Assembly: GCF_005145025.1 (NCBI RefSeq)
Contig: NZ_CP039696.1
Coordinates: 25,920-89,919, forward strand
Reading direction: 5' to 3'
DNA length: 64,000 bases
Source of the DNA: Novosphingobium sp. EMRT-2
GTDB lineage: Bacteria; Pseudomonadota; Alphaproteobacteria; Sphingomonadales; Sphingomonadaceae
Shown here: positions 42,238 to 50,296 of the stretch, one piece after another
How the letters are laid out: every line of letters starts with the position of its first letter
Numbering within the stretch: the stretch's first letter is position 1
The notes under the pieces: generated by a model
Database searches by the model: none
The model's input: the letters and a program-made list of their open reading frames with translations, nothing else
What the model was told of the DNA's origin: nothing
Program-made: the position numbers and the translations under genes

Positions 42238-43962
42238 ATGAAGGCTTTGCCTCGCCTGCACCTGTCCGCCTTGGGGTTGGCGCTCACGCTCGCCGCAACC
42301 CCTGCCTATGCGCAATCGCAAGGTATGCTCGATAATGTTCTGAACAAATATAAGAGCATGGCGGCAGCGTGGGCGAGCGTCTTCACAACGCACGCGACAA
42401 TCCTGTTTTTCACACTCGCGGCTGTCAGCCTCATTTGGACGTTCGGGCAGATGGCGCTACGTCGCGCCGATCTTGGCGAATTTGCCTCGGAAGCTATTCG
42501 CTTCGCACTTTTTTGCGGTTTCTTCTGGTGGCTCCTAATCAACGGCCCTGCGATCGGCACCGCCATTATTGAAGGGTTGCGCTCGCTCGGCGCGCAAGCA
42601 TCCGGCCTGCCCAACAACTTGGCCCCATCCGGCATTGTCGATATTGGCTTTGATATTTTCCGGCAGACCCTCGAATCATCCAGCGTATTAACTCCGGTCG
42701 ATTCCGCTCTTTCCATTTTGATTTCGCTGGCCATCCTGATCGTTTTGGCCCTCGTCGGCGTGAACATGCTGCTGCTTTTGGCTTCTGGTTATATCCTCGC
42801 CTACGGTGGGGTTATCTTCTTGGGCTTCGGCGGCTCGCGTTGGACTTCCGACATTGCGTTGAACTATTTCAAAACGGTGGTCGCGGTTGGCGCGTCCCTG
42901 ATGACAATGGTTCTTATCGTCGGCGTCGGGAAAACCTTTCTCGACCAATATTATGCAGCCACGGGCGAGGGTTCGAGCCTTCAAGATTTAGGGACAATGC
43001 TTGTCTTCGCGGTCGTCCTTCTGGCGCTCGTAAACAAGGTTCCCGCGATGGTTGGGGGCGTCATTAGTGGCGGCTCAATCCACGCGGCGGGCGGCATCGG
43101 GGCCTTTGGGGCAGGGGCCGCGCTGGGCGCTGCCGGTATGGCCGCCGGTGCTGCTGCCACGGGGGGCGCGATGATCGCCGCTGGCGCTATGAACGCTGCG
43201 GGGGGTGCCAGCGCGATCAAGGCCGCCTTTGCTGCTGCCGGTGGGGGCGGCGGCGAAGGCGGCCAAAGCGGCGCTGCCGGTGGCGGGCAACCGCTGTCGT
43301 CGGCGGGCGATCTGCCGGGCGGCGGCGGCGGCAACGGCGGTGGCGGGGGAGGGGGCGGCGGAACGCCCCTTAGCGTCGCTATGGGTGGGGATGGCGGCTC
43401 GACCCCGGCCAATGACAATAGGGGCCTCCAAGATGGCTCGGAAGCCGCCAGTGCAGGCGGTGGCACGGCGGCAAGCGCCGCTACTGGCGACGGTGCAGCC
43501 GATGGCGAAGGCGAGGACGGCGGTGCTGCCGGTGGATCGGCCACGGGCGAGGCGGGGGCCAGCTCGTCCAGCTCCGCCAGCTCGGAAGGTGAAGGCGCTG
43601 CCACAAGCGGGGATGGCGGCGGCACGCAACGCACCGGCCTTAGCCGGGCGACGAAAGCGGCCTCCATCCTCGGCGGCGCTGCTGCTGGGATGGCTCTTGA
43701 CGGGCTGAAAAGCCGGGTCGGTCAAACCGTGGGGGGCCGACTGGCGGCCAATATCCGCGCCTCGGCCGCCTCGGCATCGTCGGGAAGTGAAACGCTCACG
43801 CCCGCAACCGGCGCGGGCAGTCCCGCCAGCTCGTCCGATTCATCGCCGCCGTCCACGGCGCAATTCGCAGGCGATACCATTTCGGCCGCCCGTAATGCGG
43901 GCGACATGGAGACGCCAGAGGATGAAGTTGCGGCCTTCGTCCAGAGAAGGGGGGACAGCTAA
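42238..43962 (+). CDS. trbL: TrbL, VirB6-type polytopic channel protein
   Basis: The 574-residue protein has a signal-like start, about six membrane helices in residues 35-300 (TrbL/VirB6), and a long C-terminal Gly/Ser/Ala-rich tail with runs such as GGGGGNGGGGGGGGG. The tail is cytoplasmic or periplasmic and probably flexible. The tail shows length-polymorphic codon repeats. It forms the inner-membrane pore. The trbN-like gene starts 2 bases downstream. Confidence 0.9.
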   Translation: MKALPRLHLSALGLALTLAATPAYAQSQGMLDNVLNKYKSMAAAWASVFTTHATILFFTLAAVSLIWTFGQMALRRADLGEFASEAIRFALFCGFFWWLLINGPAIGTAIIEGLRSLGAQASGLPNNLAPSGIVDIGFDIFRQTLESSSVLTPVDSALSILISLAILIVLALVGVNMLLLLASGYILAYGGVIFLGFGGSRWTSDIALNYFKTVVAVGASLMTMVLIVGVGKTFLDQYYAATGEGSSLQDLGTMLVFAVVLLALVNKVPAMVGGVISGGSIHAAGGIGAFGAGAALGAAGMAAGAAATGGAMIAAGAMNAAGGASAIKAAFAAAGGGGGEGGQSGAAGGGQPLSSAGDLPGGGGGNGGGGGGGGGTPLSVAMGGDGGSTPANDNRGLQDGSEAASAGGGTAASAATGDGAADGEGEDGGAAGGSATGEAGASSSSSASSEGEGAATSGDGGGTQRTGLSRATKAASILGGAAAGMALDGLKSRVGQTVGGRLAANIRASAASASSGSETLTPATGAGSPASSSDSSPPSTAQFAGDTISAARNAGDMETPEDEVAAFVQRRGDS

Positions 43963-43964
43963 TC

Positions 43965-45083
43965 ATGGCCGCTGATCTGCCTCCGGTTGTGATAGAAGAA
44001 CGGGTGCAATGCTCGATCGCGGCGGCGCTGCGCTATAACATTCCGGCGAACGTCATGTTAGCGGTCGCGGAGCAAGAGAACGGGCGGCCCGGTGCGCGCG
44101 TCCAGAACACCAATAACACCGCCGATCTTGGCTCGATGCAGCTCAATTCCAGCTATATTCAATCGCTGGCGCGCTACGGCATCCGGCCTGAATATGTGCT
44201 TGCGCCGGGGTGCTACTCCTACAATCTCGCCGCTTGGCGTATCCGAAACCATATCCGCGACGACAATGGCGACCTGTGGACGCGGGTTGCCAATTATCAC
44301 TCCCGAACGCCGGTCCATAATGCCCGGTATCGTGCGGCGATTATGGCGAAGGCGGCACGCTGGGAGGCATGGCTTTCCTCGCGCTACAACACCTATAGCG
44401 TGAACGGCGTGCCGATCAGCGGCGGCGGTCCTGCTGCGCGATCGGCGTCAAGCCCGCTCACGATCACGGCGGCCGACGCCGGGGACAGGGGCCAGCTCGC
44501 GGCCGTGGCGCAACCGGCGATCGTCCAGCCTCAAGCCAGCGCCGACGCCTCGGCGGGCTATGTCGCCTCGATCTTGGCCGCTGCCTTCAATGCACGTATA
44601 ACGGATACGTGGCGGGCGCTGGAAGCCAATTACGGGGCCGCCAACAGCTTTCACAAATATGGGCAGGCGGTGGATTTCGTGCCGCGTGCCGGGCTGCACA
44701 CGATCACGCGCGAGCAAATCCGCGCCGTGATGGCGCAACATGGTATTCGCGTGGCGGAGCTGCTGGGACCGGGGGACAGGGGCCATTCCGATCATTGGCA
44801 TCTGGCGTTCTATACCGGCGATCAGACTCGGCCGCTCGATCGCGCTCAAATTGTCGTCGCCAGAGCGGAACGCGGGATAGGGGGCCTAACCTCGGCGGCC
44901 GTGCGGCCGATGGCCAGCTATGAGGCTGCGCCAGTTCCACAAGCCCGCATCATGGCGGCTCGGCCGAACGCCGCGCCTATTTCCGTTGCGGTGAATTTCC
45001 GGCGCGACATGCTGCATCCGGTGCCCGGCGATCCTGCGGCCGACGAACGGTTTATTCCGCGCACAATCACCGCCAGCAATTGA
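43965..45083 (+). CDS. trbN: TrbN-like lytic transglycosylase fused to an M15-type peptidase domain
   Basis: The 372-residue protein has two enzymatic modules. Residues 1-130 form an SLT lysozyme-like domain (IPANVMLAVAEQENGRPGAR; GSMQLNSSYIQSLARYGI), as in TrbN/VirB1, which opens peptidoglycan for the channel. Residues about 185-300 resemble an M15 D,D-carboxypeptidase (NSFHKYGQAVDFVPR, GHSDHWHLAF, with the metal ligands H, D and H). RP4 TrbN has only the first. No signal peptide is evident. It closes the trb operon. Confidence 0.8.
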   Translation: MAADLPPVVIEERVQCSIAAALRYNIPANVMLAVAEQENGRPGARVQNTNNTADLGSMQLNSSYIQSLARYGIRPEYVLAPGCYSYNLAAWRIRNHIRDDNGDLWTRVANYHSRTPVHNARYRAAIMAKAARWEAWLSSRYNTYSVNGVPISGGGPAARSASSPLTITAADAGDRGQLAAVAQPAIVQPQASADASAGYVASILAAAFNARITDTWRALEANYGAANSFHKYGQAVDFVPRAGLHTITREQIRAVMAQHGIRVAELLGPGDRGHSDHWHLAFYTGDQTRPLDRAQIVVARAERGIGGLTSAAVRPMASYEAAPVPQARIMAARPNAAPISVAVNFRRDMLHPVPGDPAADERFIPRTITASN

Positions 45084-45103
45084 AGCGACGGCGCGCTAGG
45101 CGC

Positions 45104-45403
45104 TCAATTCGGCAAGCCGGTGTGGGCGCTCATCCCCATCCCGGCCAGCTCCTCAATGAGCCAGTCTCGAAAGTCCGAAATGGATTTCGCGCCTTCGGCC
45201 CTCAAGGCGGCAACGTCTTCCTCTTTGAAACTCCAATCGTCCTTGCCGATGTGCCGCAAGGCGCGCCTGACGCAATGCTTCTGATAGCTATAAATCGCGC
45301 AGCGGAGATACCCGCGAATGATCTTTTCCATAGCCGCATCGTCATTGCGGTGGCGATCTAGCAATGCGTCAAGGTCGGCTATGGATGGATCGGGATTAAG
45401 CAT
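45104..45403 (-). CDS. Hypothetical helical protein, 99 aa
   Basis: From the ATG at 45403 the product begins MLNPDPSIADLDALLDRHRN and is helical with two cysteines (LRCAIYSYQKHCVRRALRHI). Its start overlaps the end of the upstream gene by 8 bases, so the two are co-translated. It is convergent with the trb operon. No family recognised. Confidence 0.55.
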   Translation of the reverse strand: MLNPDPSIADLDALLDRHRNDDAAMEKIIRGYLRCAIYSYQKHCVRRALRHIGKDDWSFKEEDVAALRAEGAKSISDFRDWLIEELAGMGMSAHTGLPN

Positions 45404-45638
45404 GGTCGGCCTCGATCTGTAGGGCGAGCTGGGCGAGGCGATCGGGAGCAAGCAAGTCGTCGGCCGCTAGGTCGATAGCGAAGGGTTCGCCGGGTTCGGG
45501 CGGCCGTCGATCGGCGGCAAAAGCGGCAAGATAGGGTTGCGCCGCGTCGGTTTCGATCCAGCGCCAGAAGGCAGGCCCTTGGCCGAATAGCCCGGCCTCG
45601 AACATATCGAGCCGGGCTTGCGCGAAATCATCGCACAT
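45396..45638 (-). CDS. Hypothetical acidic protein, 80 aa
   Basis: The product (MCDDFAQARLDMFEAGLFGQ) is acidic and aromatic-rich, ending RLAQLALQIEADHA. Its start shares a base with the stop of the XRE antitoxin gene upstream (45638), so it belongs to that operon. Function unknown; a third component of the toxin-antitoxin locus is possible. Confidence 0.5.
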   Translation of the reverse strand: MCDDFAQARLDMFEAGLFGQGPAFWRWIETDAAQPYLAAFAADRRPPEPGEPFAIDLAADDLLAPDRLAQLALQIEADHA

Positions 45639-45964
45639 TAGGCGAAGTGGATCACGGCCGATTCAGTGGTCCGCCCCTGCGGACGCACCACAATATCGAC
45701 CTTGCAGCCAAGCCGGGTGAGCATGGCTAGAAGCCGCTCAACCGAGACGCTGCGGAACTGGCCTCGCAGGATGCGCGACAATTCCGGTTGAGTAGATCCC
45801 GTAACCTTGGCGGCGGCGATCTGCGTCAATTTCCGCTCCTGCATGGCCTCGGCCACACGGGTAACGAGCTGGGCTTTCAAAAGGTGGGTGTCGGGATCGG
45901 CAAAGCCTAGATCGGCAAAGACATTGCCGCTGCCTTCCTCAATGATTTCGTCCTGTGCGCTCAT
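45638..45964 (-). CDS. HigA-type XRE antitoxin
   Basis: The 108-residue protein has a helix-turn-helix (KLTQIAAAKVTGSTQPELSR, ILRGQFRSVSVERLLAMLTR) of the HTH_37 kind common in HigA antitoxins paired with Gp49-like toxins. It follows the toxin gene with a 4-base ATGA overlap, the reversed toxin-first order typical of higBA. It should neutralise the toxin and repress the promoter. Confidence 0.82.
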   Translation of the reverse strand: MSAQDEIIEEGSGNVFADLGFADPDTHLLKAQLVTRVAEAMQERKLTQIAAAKVTGSTQPELSRILRGQFRSVSVERLLAMLTRLGCKVDIVVRPQGRTTESAVIHFA

Positions 45965-46335
45965 GCTGTGCCTCGCGGGGTCTGGTGTTGCCGGTGATGC
46001 TCCTCGGCGGTTTTCAGCCGCGTTCGGATCAAATCCATATCGGCCTGCGGCGTGGCCTTGCCCTGCTTGGATTTCTTCTGGAAGGCGTGCAGGACATAGA
46101 CCGCCTCCGCAAATTTGACCGTATAGACCGTGCGGAACGTATCGCCTTGGTAGTCGTCTATTATCTCGACCACGCCAGCGCCGCCAAAGCCCTTCAACGG
46201 CTTAGTGCTGGCGTGCTGCCCGCCTTGCTGCGCGAGGTGCAGGGCATAGCCCATTACGTCCTGCACATCGTCCGGGAACTCCCGAAAATCGCGCTTTGAC
46301 GATGCCACCCATCGAACCGGCCGTTCCGTATCCAT
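45961..46335 (-). CDS. HigB/RelE-type toxin (phage Gp49-like)
   Basis: From the ATG at 46335 the product begins MDTERPVRWVASSKRDFREF and contains AQQGGQHASTKPLKGFGGAG, VVEIIDDYQGDTFRTVYTVK, and VYVLHAFQKKSKQGKATPQA, the standard Gp49-like RelE-superfamily signature. Such toxins cut mRNA at ribosomes. An upstream start at 46353 would add six residues and is less likely. The pair is a plasmid stabilisation module at the end of the transfer region. Confidence 0.85.
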   Translation of the reverse strand: MDTERPVRWVASSKRDFREFPDDVQDVMGYALHLAQQGGQHASTKPLKGFGGAGVVEIIDDYQGDTFRTVYTVKFAEAVYVLHAFQKKSKQGKATPQADMDLIRTRLKTAEEHHRQHQTPRGTA

Positions 46336-46400
46336 CGCGGCTATTATGCACAAATATACATAGCTCGCAAGCGAAAATTATGCGCGTATGTGCATACTGC
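46336..46400 (-). promoter_or_regulatory. Promoter and operator region of the toxin-antitoxin operon
   Basis: On the minus strand TTGCGA, 16 bases, CATAAT forms a promoter just upstream of the toxin start. Related TATGCAC/TATGTGCATA blocks flank it (about 46346-46363 and 46380-46397) and may be HigA operators. Confidence 0.5.
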
Positions 46401-46527
46401 GCGCGCCGATGTTATCAGCGGAACGATTGTGGGGCACCGGGATCGGCGGTTCAATCGAGCGCCCTGCGCGACGAATGTATCAACGCCGGGGATGCAGGAC
46501 GGCAATTTTATGCTAGAGGCCCCGGCG

Positions 46528-46602
46528 CGGCTGCACGCCCCCCATTTTGTGCAGCCGTCCACTTCCGACGATGGCCCGCAAGGACTGCGCCATCGTCGGA
46601 AG
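46528..46602. repeat. Two adjacent strong hairpins
   Basis: Arms CGGCTGCAC (46528-46536) / GTGCAGCCG (46549-46557) are followed directly by a perfect 14-bp inverted repeat CTTCCGACGATGGC (46562-46575) / GCCATCGTCGGAAG (46589-46602). They lie in a 426-bp non-coding gap (46336-46761). They may be terminators, protein-binding sites or a structured RNA; no T run follows. Confidence 0.6.
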
Positions 46603-46761
46603 ACCAGCCAACAATCTAGCCCTTGCTGCCCTCTGTCCGGGCAGGCGAGTGTTGCTTGCCGTTGTAATAAAATTACTGTTCAATCTGACCCTAGTTCCGC
46701 GTGCAATCGGCGTATTGTTGAGTCATCGTCCCTCTACAACGATCGCAAGGAGGACTACGCT

Positions 46762-47118
46762 ATGGTTGATTCTTCCAATATCTACCGGGAGCAGCAAAAA
46801 GCGGTTGCCCTAGAGTTCATGGAAAAAGCTCTAGCGATACTCGTTGAGGTCGATGATTCCCCGGCAGATTGTTATCTGCAACAATCAATAGATACGTGCA
46901 TGGCGTCACCACGCATGACATTTCCCGAAAACGAGTTTTGGGACTGCGTGGATGAATTGCCGCATTTGACTGACCGGGCCTTGTTCCTGCATCGCCAGAA
47001 CGGGCTTTCAGTCGAGCAAATCGCCAAGCGACTAGGCATCGAGCAGAAAGAGGCGGCCGAACGGCTTTCGGAAGGGCTGGCCCTTGTTCGCGGCTCATTC
47101 AGCGTGGCGGAACACTAA
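46762..47118 (+). CDS. Sigma-70 region 4-like small protein, 118 aa
   Basis: The ATG at 46762 follows a strong AAGGAGG. The first half is helical (NIYREQQKAVALEFMEKALA) and the C-terminal half (LPHLTDRALFLHRQNGLSVE, QIAKRLGIEQKEAAERLSEG) matches the sigma region 4 helix-turn-helix that reads -35 elements. With no region 2 it is not a full sigma factor; it may be a regulator or anti/co-sigma component. Longer upstream extension is rejected because it runs through the hairpins. It overlaps the convergent response regulator gene by 4 bases. Confidence 0.65.
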   Translation: MVDSSNIYREQQKAVALEFMEKALAILVEVDDSPADCYLQQSIDTCMASPRMTFPENEFWDCVDELPHLTDRALFLHRQNGLSVEQIAKRLGIEQKEAAERLSEGLALVRGSFSVAEH

Positions 47119-47501
47119 TCGCCGGAATCAGGGGCAGGGAGCATCTTGCCGAGCGTGGCGACCAATTCACCGGGCATGTAGGGCTTGGCGATATAGGCAG
47201 CTCCGTTCGGCAATTCGCCCGAACCTGGTCGCACGCGGCCAGAGGTAACAAGGACCGGCATGGAGGGCCAACGGTCGCGGACAGCAGCGGCTAGGGCGAG
47301 GCCCGTCATTCCGGGCATTTCAATATCGGTGAACACCGCGCCAATATCATCGCGGCCGTCAAGGATCGCCAGAGCATCGGCCGCCTCGCACGCCTCAAAA
47401 ACGCGATAGCCAGCATCCATGAGAATGTCCGCCGCCATCGTCCTAACAAGGGGTTCATCCTCGACAACCAGCACGGCCGCGCCGTCCGATCCTTCTCCCA
47501 T
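47115..47501 (-). CDS. Single-domain response regulator
   Basis: The 128-residue protein is a CheY-like receiver: VLVVEDEPLVRTMAADIL (acidic pocket), VFTDIEMPGMTGLAL (phospho-acceptor Asp), VLVTSGR and YIAKPYMPGELV (conserved Lys). No output domain is present. It is in the operon with the GGDEF protein and may be a phosphorelay intermediate in its signalling. Confidence 0.88.
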   Translation of the reverse strand: MGEGSDGAAVLVVEDEPLVRTMAADILMDAGYRVFEACEAADALAILDGRDDIGAVFTDIEMPGMTGLALAAAVRDRWPSMPVLVTSGRVRPGSGELPNGAAYIAKPYMPGELVATLGKMLPAPDSGD

Positions 47502-47776
47502 TATTCCGGCTCCCTGTCCTTTTCGGCCTTCTTCTGTGCCGCGTCACGCAAAATGCCCGCCCAGCAAGCGAGGATCAAACCTTCATCGGGGGCCGTTTCT
47601 CCGGTGATGACAGAGTAGATTCCTAGCACGTTGGAGATTTCCTCCACCGATGCGACGCCTTTCCCTTCCAGCATCCCGGCGAGGACCGCCAGCGCCCCGC
47701 CCATTGCCCGCACCATTGCCGGATCAGAGAGCTTCGCGCCGGGGAATACGTCTTCATCTGGCGTCCCCCCGTTCAT
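47501..47776 (-). CDS. Hypothetical protein, 91 aa
   Basis: The product (MNGGTPDEDVFPGAKLSDPA) is acidic and helical, with IYSVITGETAPDEGLILACW. It sits between the GGDEF and response regulator genes, overlapping the first by 4 bases and the second by 1. Function unknown; co-expression suggests a role in the same signalling unit. Confidence 0.6.
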   Translation of the reverse strand: MNGGTPDEDVFPGAKLSDPAMVRAMGGALAVLAGMLEGKGVASVEEISNVLGIYSVITGETAPDEGLILACWAGILRDAAQKKAEKDREPE

Positions 47777-48750
47777 GTGGCCTCCGTGCCGCCCTTGGGA
47801 GCAATCATCACTTGGTTTCGGCCGCCCTGCTTTGCAGCGTAAAGGGCTTCATCGGCCGCTTTGAGGGCCGCCCTTGGATCGGGGAAATCAAACACGTCCG
47901 CAATGCCAGCGGAAAAAGTAATTTGGCCCAATGGTTCATCCGTCTTGCGGTTTCGCAAGCGACGTTCGGCCATTTGTTCGCGCAAGCCGTCAAGTTTCTT
48001 ATGCGCTTCGGACAGGCTGAGGCCCCGGAACAGCATAACAAATTCCTCTCCACCGTGGCGCGCTACATGGCAATTATCGTCCGAAATCGTAGCGAGCATT
48101 TCCGCGATAAGTCGAATGACCCGATCGCCTGCATCATGGCCGTGCGTATCATTGATACGCTTAAAATGGTCTATATCGCAGAACGCCACGGCCAGCGGGT
48201 CAAGGCTCGATCTGGCGTCCCGATATTCCCGCTCTAGGACCGCATCGAAAGCCCGGCGATTGGGAAGGCCGGTCATGTGGTCAATCTCTGCCTCACGCCG
48301 CGCCTGTTCCAGACTACGGCGAAGCGCCTTGGCCTCCTCCTCGCTGCGCCGCATGTCGGTTTCGAGCTTGCGGGTTCGCTCAAGCATCGCCTTCGCCAAA
48401 TCCGCTAGGCTGGAAAGGATTTGCCCGGTTCCCTGAACCTGATCCAGCTCGGCCACATGCTGTTCCAGCTCGTCGGTATAATCGGCCGTCGCGCTGCGCG
48501 TGTCGTTGGCGTTCTTCGAGAAACTTTCGAGCGTTGTTTCCAGCCTCGCCATAAGGTGCTGGATGCCATCGTGCTTGTCGATCGTCTCGTCTGCCGCCGT
48601 GATCTCGTCCAGCCATTCCTGTGTCACCGCTAGGCCAGCGGTCACATGCTGGGCGATCTTGCGCGCAAGGGCGGGATTGGACCCTGAAAAGGCCCCGTGG
48701 GCGGTGAGGAGATTATTGGGCGTCACGTCCAGCTCATAGGTGAGCAGGAA
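47773..48750 (-). pseudogene. Diguanylate cyclase (GGDEF), 5' end lost to IS6100-like insertion
   Basis: The remaining frame has a helical N-terminal region (ARKIAQHVTAGLAVTQEWLD), a coiled coil (RRSEEEAKALRRSLEQARRE), and a GGDEF domain with GLPNRRAFDAV and active-site RHGGEEFVMLFR, which should make cyclic di-GMP. The reading frame continues upstream only into IS sequence, whose ATG supplies MPHVCNRA. The native start is therefore missing; the catalytic domain is complete, and a chimeric protein of 333 residues (to 48774) could be made. Confidence 0.8.
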
Positions 48751-49146
48751 GGCTCTGTTGCAAACATGGGGCACGGCCGCGCGGCGTCACCCAGTTGGGG
48801 GATTAGGCAGCATTGGCGAAATGCTTATTGAGCATAATCATGGTTTCGGTCAGGGCCGAGGGTCCAATTCCGAATGCTCTTTCAACCAGGCGCACCTCCC
48901 CCATGATACCTGGCTGCAGGCACCATGCCTGGGCCTGTCCTTTGCGTAGGGCGCGCATGACCTCGAAGCCCTTGATCGTGGCGTAGGCCGTTGGCATCGA
49001 CTTGAAGCCACGTACCGGCTTGATCAGCATCTTCAGCTTGCCGTGGTCGGCCTCGAGCACGTTGTTCAGATATTTCACCTGCCGGTGCTCGGTTTCCGCC
49101 GCCAGTTTGCCTTCGCGTTTCAGCTCAGCGATTGCTGCGCCGTAGC
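48751..49146 (-). mobile_element. IS6100-like element copy 1, left part
   Basis: It begins with the IS6-family end GGCTCTGTTGCAAA at 48751 and encodes the C-terminal part of the transposase. It is interrupted at 49146 by the TniABR transposon and resumes at 54273. The two parts total 882 bp. No 8-bp target duplication flanks 48751-54758, so the copy probably arose or changed through IS-mediated rearrangement. Confidence 0.9.
48803..49146 (-). pseudogene. tnp: IS6100-like transposase, C-terminal part
   Basis: It encodes YGAAIAELKREGKLAAETEH through GEVRLVERAFGIGPSAL, the C-terminal portion of the IS6-family DDE transposase, including NNVLEADHGKLK with the catalytic Glu. The N-terminal part is at 54273-54693, so the gene cannot be expressed as one protein. 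Confidence 0.85.
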
Positions 49147-49256
49147 TGTAGGCGCTTGCAAACGTAGCGGCCTCTGCTCGCAAACAGAGCAGATTGTTGC
49201 TCAGATTATCTGACAACAGACAAGCTTCGCTGCTCACGCTAACTGACAATGTGCTC
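49147..49256. repeat. Left terminal inverted repeat of the transposon
   Basis: It contains GCTCGCAAACAGAGCAGATT and GTTGCTCAGATTATCTGACA, then GCTCACGCTAACTGACAATG. The same blocks appear inverted at the right end with a few substitutions. Repeated CTGACAA and GCTCRC units probably bind the transposase. A further TGCTCGCAAACGGC lies at 49270-49283. Confidence 0.85.
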
Positions 49257-49318
49257 GCCTTCATCCGCGCCTGCTCGCAAACGGCAATGGCCTGCTCACA
49301 ATAGTAGCCAATGCGATG

Positions 49319-50296
49319 TCATATCGGCACTCCCGCTTCCCGGAGCCGCTCGGTCAGTTCGCGGGTGTGTTCCGGGTCCAAGGTTCCGGCGAGAAACGCG
49401 CGAACGTCGGATGGGCGACTGTTAAGCTGGCTGACAAGCGAACCCGCATCGTAGCCGTTGCGCGTCAGCGTTGGTTCGAGGTCGTCAATCGCGCGTGACA
49501 GCACCTGCTCGACGATCTCGGCCGTGACGGGCTTGGCGGCGAAACGGAAGCCCTGCTCGAAGGCGAGCGTCAGGTGCATCTCGATCTGGAGCGGCGTACG
49601 CAGACGCTCCGCAATGAGGTCGATCGCATCCTCCTCCATCAGGTCGGCGACCTTGACGCCCTCGGCCGCGCAGGCGCCGAGCAGCCAGGCGACATAGTCC
49701 CGGCGTTCGGCACCGATGCCTTCATAGTCGAACGTAGTGGTGCGATAGCCGATCTCCTCCATCTGCGGACGGCGCAGATCGTTTCGGAGCCGGGGATGGC
49801 CGACCAGCAGGACCGACAGCAGCACGCCGGCATCGGCCACCACCTCCATGAGCCGCTTGAGGCCGGTCAGCGTCTTGTGGTGGAGGTCGTGCGCCTCGTC
49901 GACGACCAGCACGACCGGGCGCTTGCCCTTGCGCATGATGTCGCGCAGGTCGCGCTCGCGGCGCTCGGCCTGCTTGGGGATCTTCACCTGGGCGCGGTCG
50001 CCGGGTGAGAGGTCGTAGAAAAGCGCTTCGATCAGCGACGGCAGCGACGTGCGGCGCTTGTCGACTGCGAGCGACTTGGCAACAGCGACCTTGCCCGCCC
50101 TGGCCAGCTCGTCCTCGATGCGGCGCAGGAGGTGCGTCTTGCCCGATCCGACCAGGCCGGAGACGACGATAAGCCTGCCGGTCTGAACCGCTGCGCAGAC
50201 TTCCCGCACAAGGTTGCGCTGATGCTCGGTCTCGAAGTTGCCGACGCCTTGGAACGGGCGGGCGAGCCCGTAGCTGGATTGAACGTCAGCGAGCAT
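49319..50296 (-). CDS. tniB: TniB-type transposition ATPase (AAA)
   Basis: The 325-residue protein has Walker A VVSGLVGSGKTHLLRRIEDE (about residue 45) and Walker B VVLVVDEAHDLHHKTLTGLK, with sensor region SVLLVGHPRLRND. It resembles ExeA/TniB/TnsC-type ATPases that select targets and activate the transposase. It overlaps tniA by one base. Confidence 0.88.
   Translation of the reverse strand: MLADVQSSYGLARPFQGVGNFETEHQRNLVREVCAAVQTGRLIVVSGLVGSGKTHLLRRIEDELARAGKVAVAKSLAVDKRRTSLPSLIEALFYDLSPGDRAQVKIPKQAERRERDLRDIMRKGKRPVVLVVDEAHDLHHKTLTGLKRLMEVVADAGVLLSVLLVGHPRLRNDLRRPQMEEIGYRTTTFDYEGIGAERRDYVAWLLGACAAEGVKVADLMEEDAIDLIAERLRTPLQIEMHLTLAFEQGFRFAAKPVTAEIVEQVLSRAIDDLEPTLTRNGYDAGSLVSQLNSRPSDVRAFLAGTLDPEHTRELTERLREAGVPI

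Noticed and set aside
42981..43667. Long open frames opposite the trbL tail
   Set aside because: They are Pro/Ala shadows of the Gly/Ser-rich repeat and lack start signals or a natural composition.
46390..46761. Upstream extension of the sigma-like gene
   Set aside because: It crosses strong hairpins and has unnatural composition; the ATG at 46762 has a strong ribosome site.
48751..48774. IS-derived ATG as the native start of the GGDEF protein
   Set aside because: The codons MPHVCNRA are IS sequence, so the native start was lost; the chimera may be translated but is not the original protein.
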